The notes under the pieces are model-generated. The model saw only the letters and a program-made list of their open reading frames with translations, ran no database searches and was not told the origin of the DNA. This document shows, in pieces, positions 57,703-64,000 of a stretch of DNA of 64,000 bases. The translations under genes and the position numbers were made by a program. This DNA is from Armillaria gallica (Eukaryota; Basidiomycota; Agaricomycetes; Agaricales; Physalacriaceae): NCBI GenBank assembly GCA_037576215.1, contig JBANDB010000001.1, positions 4,340,001 to 4,404,000 of the forward strand, written 5' to 3'. Numbering within the stretch: the first letter of the stretch is position 1; the number at the start of each line of letters is the position of its first letter.

Positions 57703-60700
57703 ATGAATACAACCTCCATGGTGAAGCTTCTCAACCTGCCCCAGCTCAAAGATGATGGGAGCAATTGGATCCTCTACAAAGAGTGAATACCCAATGTGGC
57801 AACCTCAAAGGAACTAAAGCATTACCTCACAGGAACTATGAAGAAGCCAGATGAACTCACTGAGAGTAATGGAGACTATTACAAGCTGGGAGAACTTGCA
57901 CCACTGTCCAACAATGAGCTCAAAAAACACCTCAAGCTCCAGGATGAGTATGACCAGAAGGAGGCCTCGATGCGAGAGATCTTCTATGAGACAATCTCAA
58001 ACTCTACATTCATGCAAATAAAGAACCAGCCAAGTGCAGCACACATATGGGTGGCAATCATAGCCATCTTCGAGACCAAAGGGGACCTCATCCAACAAGA
58101 TCTCATCTCACAATTGCAAAACACTCACTGCCCAGAGGATGGTGACATCCATGCACACCTAGCAAACATGCAATGCATGGGTGAAGAACTCACTGGAATG
58201 GGTACAGTGATCACTGACCAGTCATTCTGCATATATATCCGACAATCCTTACCTCCCAATTACCACCCAGTCCTGAAGATGCTTAGTGTAGCATCCAAGA
58301 TGGCCAGCAAGTCAATAACAAGTGCTGTCCTTATTCAGGAAATCCTGGAAGCTGCTGATGAGATGAGAGTTGAAAAGAATATCGACGAAAGAGTACAGAA
58401 CTCCACTCTTGCAGCAAGTGCTCGGGCTGCAAAGGACAAGGAAAAAGGGAAAGGAAAGGGAAAGGAAAAGGGAAAGGATCCAAAGGATAAGAAAAAGAAG
58501 CATTGCACAAACTGTGGCATGGACAACCACGTTGTAGATGACTGCTACTGCAAGGGAGGAGGCAAAGAGGGCCAAGCACCTTGGGACCAGAAGAAGAAGA
58601 AAAATAGCAACTCGGCCAATGTTGCAGATCAGTCCTCAAGCTCTGAAATCAAAAGCTATGGCTTTGCTATAATAATCAATAACAAAAATGTGAAACTTAT
58701 TGCCACAACTGATTGTCAAGCCCAGGCTGAAGCACTAGCTACTTCAGGCATACCCTATGATGGTGAACTCATCGACATAGGAGCTAGCCACCACTTCTCA
58801 CCTGCCTGAAGCAAAATGATCAACTTCGTGAACATCAAGCTGACACCCATCCGCACTGCTGATGGACATTCATTTGATGCTATTGGCAGAGGAGACTATG
58901 TCACATACCTACTAATGGGTCATAGAAAGCCGGCAACCAAGATTATCCTTTTCAACACATACTACTCCCTGCACCTAGCATTCATGCTAATATCAGTCAG
59001 CTGTCTTGATACAGCAGGCTATTCACTTACAGTTGAAGACGGAAACTGTTATATCAAAACCCTGAAGCCTGACAGACACATCATCAGGATCGTGCCCAAA
59101 GTCAATGGACTATACTACGTACAGGGCTCCACCAGCCAACAACACAGCAAACCCCTTGCAGCAGCAGCCACCACCCCTCAAATTAGCATCTCACAGTTTC
59201 ACCGCATAATGGGACATGCAAGCCATGAATCCCTGAAGCAGAGCATATGTAATGGAGAGATTATTGCCCCCAACATCAACCTAAACTCCAAACCAGAGTT
59301 CTGCTCAGCATACATGCAAGCCAAAGCCACAACAAAACTGTTTCCGAAGCATAGTGACAACGAGTCAGCCAAGAAATACAGCGACAAGGTCACAGGAGAT
59401 GTATGGGGACCAGCCAAAGTGAAATTTATCGGTGGCTCTAGCTACTTTGCACTATTCAAGGATGTTGTAATGAGGGAGTGCCTACCATACTTCATGAAGA
59501 AGAAATCAGAGATGCTGCACTGCTACAAGGAGCATGAGGCTTGGATGAAGGCCCAACATGGAGTAAATGTTGTGAAGATATTTGGGTCCGACCATGGAAG
59601 AGAGTTTACAAGCAAGGAATTCAAACGACACCTGAAATCTGCAGGAACAATATGACACCTCAACGTTCATGACTCGCCATCCTCAAATGGAATGACAGAA
59701 TGAGAAATGCACACCGTGCTAGAAGGCACCCAAGCAATGATAATTGCAGCAGGGATGCCCAACTATCTGTGGGCTGAAGCCATAGCATACCACTGCTGGC
59801 TGAGAAACTGGCTCCACCACAGCACTCTCACAGATAAAAAGACAACCCCACATGAAAAGGCTACACAAAAGAAGCCTGACATGTTCAATCTGCATGAATT
59901 CGGGTGTACCGTATGGGTGAAGCAACTCAGACAGGGAAAGTTACAGCCATGTGCTGATCCTGGCTGATTTGTGGGCATCAATGATGAGTCAAAGGGCATC
60001 TGGGTCTATTGGCCTGGAAAGTGTTGTATCAGCATCGAGAGAAATGTCTACTTCAACAAAAATGAAGACCTGAGCACAGAAACCATCAAAATTGAGGGGG
60101 AGTACAAAATAATCGTCAATCCTGATGGATTCCATGCTACAGATGACACTCGCAACAGCCCAAAAGAGACCAAAAACAAGGAAGACGAACCTGCTGCACC
60201 ACAAATGCCCTCTACAGACACCCAAAACACTCCAGAAGACCCACCGTCACCACTATCACCCTTATCAACTCCATCATCAAGCCCAAATCTCGCACCACAC
60301 CAGTGAAGAGTCCGAATTGAGAACATCCCTGATGAAGATGATTCCCCAGCCTGACCTCAACGAGGCTTGTGTAAGCCAGAGGGTTTTTACAATATTAAAA
60401 GCTGCTGGCATTGCCACATATGTCCTTGAAGATGATGGGAGTCTTGAACCAGGTGGAATGAACTATGAGATAGGCAAGGAAGAGTGGTTTGCCAACCTAA
60501 TTGAGGAGGCACTGGCCACAACTAATGGAGAGCCAGATTCCATACAGGAGACACTGAGGGGACCAGAAAAATGGAAATGGAAGGACGCCATTGAGAAGGA
60601 GCTAAGCCAAGTTGAAGGCTTATGTATGTACAACATAATCCCCACTCCACCTGGGGTCAATGTTGCTAAAAACAGATACACGTTTCACCTCAAGAAAGAT

Positions 60701-62113
60701 GATCAAGGACATATTGTACGATACAAGGCCCGGCTCATCCTAAAGAGGTTCTCTCAAATTTATGGTGTTGATTTCCATGAAATGTTCACCCCAACAGTTT
60801 GTCTGACTACCCTACATGTGTTACTATCTGTAGCTGCTCAAAAGGATGCTGAAATACACCAAGCAGACATCAAAAACGCATACCTCCAAGCCAACCTCCA
60901 TGAAACCCTGTATATGGAGCTGCCACCAATGTACAAGGACTTCAGGGAAATTTCTAACAGACTCAAAGGTAAGAATCTATACTGTAAACTGTGTAAGCCA
61001 TTGTATGGAAGCAAACAGGGCATACACAAGTGGTACTAGAAGCTGAGACAAGTATTTCTCACTCTCGGATACTCCATATGCCAGGCCGACAAAGCAGTGT
61101 TCTATAAATTCAGTAAGGACAAGTACACCATTGTCACCGCTGCTACAGATGACTTCACCATCATTGCCGACTCCAAAGAGACAATAGCACTCATCAAAAA
61201 GCAGCTTGGAGAGCACTTCGAGATGACTGACCTCAGTGAGATCAAATGGCTACTCAGTATCAGTGTACACTGCAATCACAAGGCCAGGACCATCACCCTA
61301 GGCCAACATGTGTACATCAACAGCTTCATAGAATGGGCTGGCTAAAGTGAAGCTAGAGAAATCGTTACACCAATGGAGCCAGGAATCGATCTGAGCTATG
61401 ACTCACCCTCAGTATCCACCACTGTACTCCCCAAGGCCCAGCATTCCCTCTACTGTGAAGCAATTGAATGCCTAATGTATGCATCGCTTGCTACATGACC
61501 TGATATCTCCTATGCCATGTTGATGCTGTCCTGTTACATGCAGGAGCCAAGGACTACCCACTGGCATGCCATCCTGTGAGTGTTCAAGTACCTGAAAGGA
61601 ACCTGGGATTACAGCTTTACTCTAGAAGGAAAGAACATGCACATTACAGGTTATTCCAATGCAGACTGGGCTCAGCAGATGCAAAGGCACTCAATCTCAG
61701 GCTATGCCTTCTTCATAGGGAGTGGAATCATATCCTGGAGCTCTAAGAAGCAGCTAGTTATCACCCTGTCCAGTACTGAGTCCAAATACATTGCCGTAAC
61801 ACACACATCAAAGGAGCTGATATGGATAAGAAAGCTATTCACTGAATTGATCCACCTATTTGCCCAGCCAACCACACTCTTCTGCGACAATCAAGGTGCC
61901 ATTGTACTCTCCAAAGACTCCACCTTCTATGCATGAATGAAGCATATCAACATCCAGTTCCATTTCATCAGGCAGACAGTATCCTTATCTCAAAGCAAGA
62001 TCAAGTACTGCCTAACAGACAATATGATTGTGGATGCATTCACCAAGCCTCTGAAACAGGTCAAGCTTGCTCAATTTTGCATGCTAATGGGTCTTGCTCC
62101 TTTGGATGGCTAG
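57703..62113 (+). pseudogene. Copia Gag-Pol polyprotein, broken by TGA stops
   Basis: Order: Gag (MVKLLNLPQLKDDGSNW, Lys-rich linker, zinc knuckle CTNCGMDNHVVDDC, C-x2-C-x4-H-x4-C at 58504-58545), protease with DIGASHHF (usually D-S-G-A), integrase (FHRIMGHASHESL zinc site; core D..., GSDHGREF, SNGMTE), RT (VDFHEMFTPTV, ADIKNAYLQ, TDDFTII where YVDD is usual), RNase H (SNADWA, GIISWSSKKQ, STESKYIAVTHTSKE, DAFTKPL). One frame to about 60345, then a single-base shift into a second frame to TAG 62111-62113. Stops at 57784, 58807, 59653, 59701, 59965, 60304, 61037, 61343, 61496, 61577 and 61934; most are TGA. Non-autonomous now. Confidence 0.88.
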
Positions 62114-62125
62114 CGATCAAGCTCA

Positions 62126-62133
62126 AGGAGGAG
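62126..62133 (+). other. Copia polypurine tract
   Basis: AGGAGGAG directly before the 3' LTR; start site of plus-strand DNA synthesis. Confidence 0.6.
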
Positions 62134-62348
62134 TGTTAAGCATGGTGAGCATTGACTGCAAGCCATGGACTATATTTAGATCACCAGTACATACCTTTTT
62201 AGTAATATTTTTTCATCACAACATCTCAGTGTTCAACCAATGTCTTCACACTGAGATAGATACTTTGTACTCATACATATCCTATAGATCCTTTTTCCTC
62301 TTGCAAACATGTTTTCCTTCCATGTACACCCCGGTCCACTGCTCAAGA
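62134..62348 (+). repeat. Copia 3' LTR
   Basis: 215 bp, TGTTAAGC...GCTCAAGA. The missing 53 bp relative to the 5' LTR lie between two GAGAT copies, as expected for a deletion between short direct repeats. Confidence 0.8.
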
Positions 62349-62353
62349 CAAGA

Positions 62354-64000
62354 GACCCAAGTGGAAAAGAGGAGAGAAGATCAATCATTCACCTGCATAG
62401 CTTGTTACAGCAGTAAAAGTGATAGTTGAGGCATTCGGCTTTGAATGGCAAACTGCACCTGGAGAGGCAGAGGCAGAGTTAGCCTACCTAAATCAGGCTG
62501 GCATCATTGATGCAATCCTTACAGATGATGTCGACACATTCATCTTTGAAGCACATACAGTGATTTGGAATCCATCCTCAACTCATCCCCATGACAATAA
62601 ACTCAAGCAACATTTTCATGTTTACTCTGAGATCCAGCAAAGCCATGCAGATCTTATTTTCATTGCCTTATGTTCAGGTGGTGACTACTATGCTGGATTA
62701 CAAGGCTGTGGTGTTAAAACCGCTCTTGCATTAGTTCAATGTGGCTTTGCAGACAGTCTATATCAAGCAGCAACAAGTCTCCCACCTGCTTCTCTTCCTG
62801 CCTTCCTTGATCAATGGTGTGATGAAGTTATTTCAGAGCTTGCCATGGACTTGCATGGTTACATTGGCCAAAAAATGACTAGCCTGGCATCGAACGTTTC
62901 TCAGGATTTTTCAAATATCTATGTCCTTTTCTCTTATATTCAGCCAATCACTTCTCTTTTGGAAGGGTGTCCTGATTTTTATGCTGATCTTACCTGGATA
63001 CAGAAAGAGCCATTGATTCCAGAAATCACTCAAATATGTGAATTTTACTTTGAGTGGGATTTCAAAACCACCATCTTGAAGCGATTTCACAAGATTTTGT
63101 GGCTATCAGTTACTTGCTGGGTACTCCATCAACAACTTCTTTCACCTGAGGATGGTTTTTTCTCATGGTTTGCAGGTGAGCAGTCTGTCGCAGAAAATTT
63201 CCATGATTGGATGACTAGGATATATTCAATGAGGAAACACTTCTCTACAGATTACACACCTGAGTATCACATAGAGATTGACCCCTCTGCTTTTGCTTGC
63301 ATTGCTGAAACAGGAGTACAAAGAATATGTAGGCCAGATGATATAGAATGGGATGGCTCTGAGGACAGTGACAGACAGAGCAAAGATGGCACTATGGATC
63401 CATGGCAGTCTTCACTTCATGTCTGGGTACCAGCAGTATTGATGGAATGAGTATGGCCAGAACTGGTTGAGGAATATAAGGTCAGAGAACAACAGAAAGA
63501 CAAGAAGAAAAAAAGATGAGAATTAAGTCAGGTACAGAAGAGAAGGATATCATTTGAGGTAATTGTCCATTTGGAATATTCTGTTCTGTACTTATAGTAA
63601 CCTTGATAGACTGTCGACACAGGATCAGGCCATAGTCCACCATCAAGCTCACATGTATTTACCAAGAGTGGATCAAAAGGCAGCAGAAAGGTCATGCGAC
63701 AGTCTCTAACACATGAAGCAGCAAGTGAAAGAGTCAGTAAGTCAAATCTGTACTCTCAGAATACTGAAAGCCATGAGACTTACATTCTTCTCTTCCAGAT
63801 TCATCTCTTAGTATCAACAAAAGAAAGAGACCAGCAAAAATGAGGGCAGGATCAGTAATTGTTATATCATCAGATGCAGAATCAGGTATAATACTTGACT
63901 TATGACTTTGCAGGTATCAAGTCTTAGTATTTAACTTGTCTAACAGATATTGATGAGTGCAAGCAACCACAGATGAGGCAGAAAGATTTGAAGAAAAAAG
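62354..64000 (+). pseudogene. XPG/RAD2-family nuclease, remainder of split gene
   Basis: After the target duplication the gene continues in the interrupted codon: RPKWKRGEKINHSPA, a TAG, then an open 343-codon stretch (62419-63450). It has the XPG-I region (EAFGFEWQTAPGEAEAEL, ILTDDVDTFIFEA) with the catalytic acidic residues, and CSGGDYYAGLQGCGVKTALA (third Asp cluster plus helix-hairpin-helix). The C-terminal part (residues about 150-343) matches fungal members with an extended tail. A TGA at 63448-63450 stands where Arg is expected, and VWPELVEEYKVREQQ follows in frame. A 61-nt intron (63886-63946) joins ISSDAES to DIDECKQPQMRQKDLKK, so the gene runs past the window end. Broken by the copia insertion and at least two nonsense codons. 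Confidence 0.82.

Larger units (their letters stand above)
57416..62348 (+). mobile_element. Full-length copia retrotransposon inside XPG gene
   Basis: 5' LTR 57416-57683 (TGTTGAGC...GCTCAAGA), primer site at 57684, one polyprotein, polypurine tract AGGAGGAG (62126-62133), 3' LTR 62134-62348. Target duplication CAAAA (57411-57415) versus CAAGA (62349-62353), one mismatch. The 3' LTR lacks about 53 bp present in the 5' LTR (57536-57590). All genes are present but broken by stops. Confidence 0.88.

Noticed and set aside
58312..58639. Minus-strand Phe/Leu/Ser-rich ORFs
   Set aside because: Shadow of the Lys/Gly-rich linker of copia Gag.

Overview
The window looks like a gene-poor, transposon-packed stretch of a mushroom-forming basidiomycete (Agaricomycetes). 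That reading rests on the families present (KDZ-type transposase, 7-TM protein, fungal XPG nuclease and caspase-like protein, Ty3 and Ty1/copia elements), GT-AG introns of about 50-60 nt, and heavy loss of CpG with matching TpG/CpA gain. Family names come from recognising motifs by eye; no database search was run. Nearly every gene is broken, most often by TGA stops standing where the family has an arginine (CGA).

Layout. 0.6-9.2 kb holds a copia reverse transcriptase/RNase H relic with its 3' LTR, an unidentified spliced gene relic, a nearly full-length but decayed transposon-associated protein (minus strand, 3.7-7.5 kb) and another unidentified relic. 10-12.3 kb holds a dispersed repeat and a CpG-rich block saturated with ACTAGT. 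13.3-16.9 kb holds a decayed 7-TM membrane protein and the C-terminal part of a KDZ-type transposase. 17.2-21.1 kb is one spliced gene cut by a 1.77-kb solo LTR (18039-19806) with a CCAT duplication; a second, more decayed copy of that LTR lies at 47121-48756. 21-31 kb is mostly non-coding, with a caspase-like pseudogene and two tRNA-like segments.

31095-42894 is the best preserved object: an 11.8-kb Ty3/gypsy element on the minus strand, with two 659-bp LTRs (8 differences), TCAG duplications, a 978-codon gag-protease frame, a -1 slippery heptamer placed just before the gag stop, and a pol frame with only two nonsense codons. Between pol and the 3' LTR it carries about 3.8 kb of extra sequence, much of it CpG-rich, with three intact ORFs: an antisense two-exon gene with a TATA box and two small single-span membrane proteins in pol orientation.

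43-57 kb contains LTR-like and non-coding DNA plus fragments of an ABCC transporter and unidentified genes. 57167 to the window end is an XPG/RAD2-family nuclease gene split by a full copia element (57416-62348), with a near-perfect 5-bp duplication and a primer site resembling half of initiator tRNA-Met. Together these record nested insertions followed by C-to-T decay; the gypsy element and the ACTAGT block look youngest.
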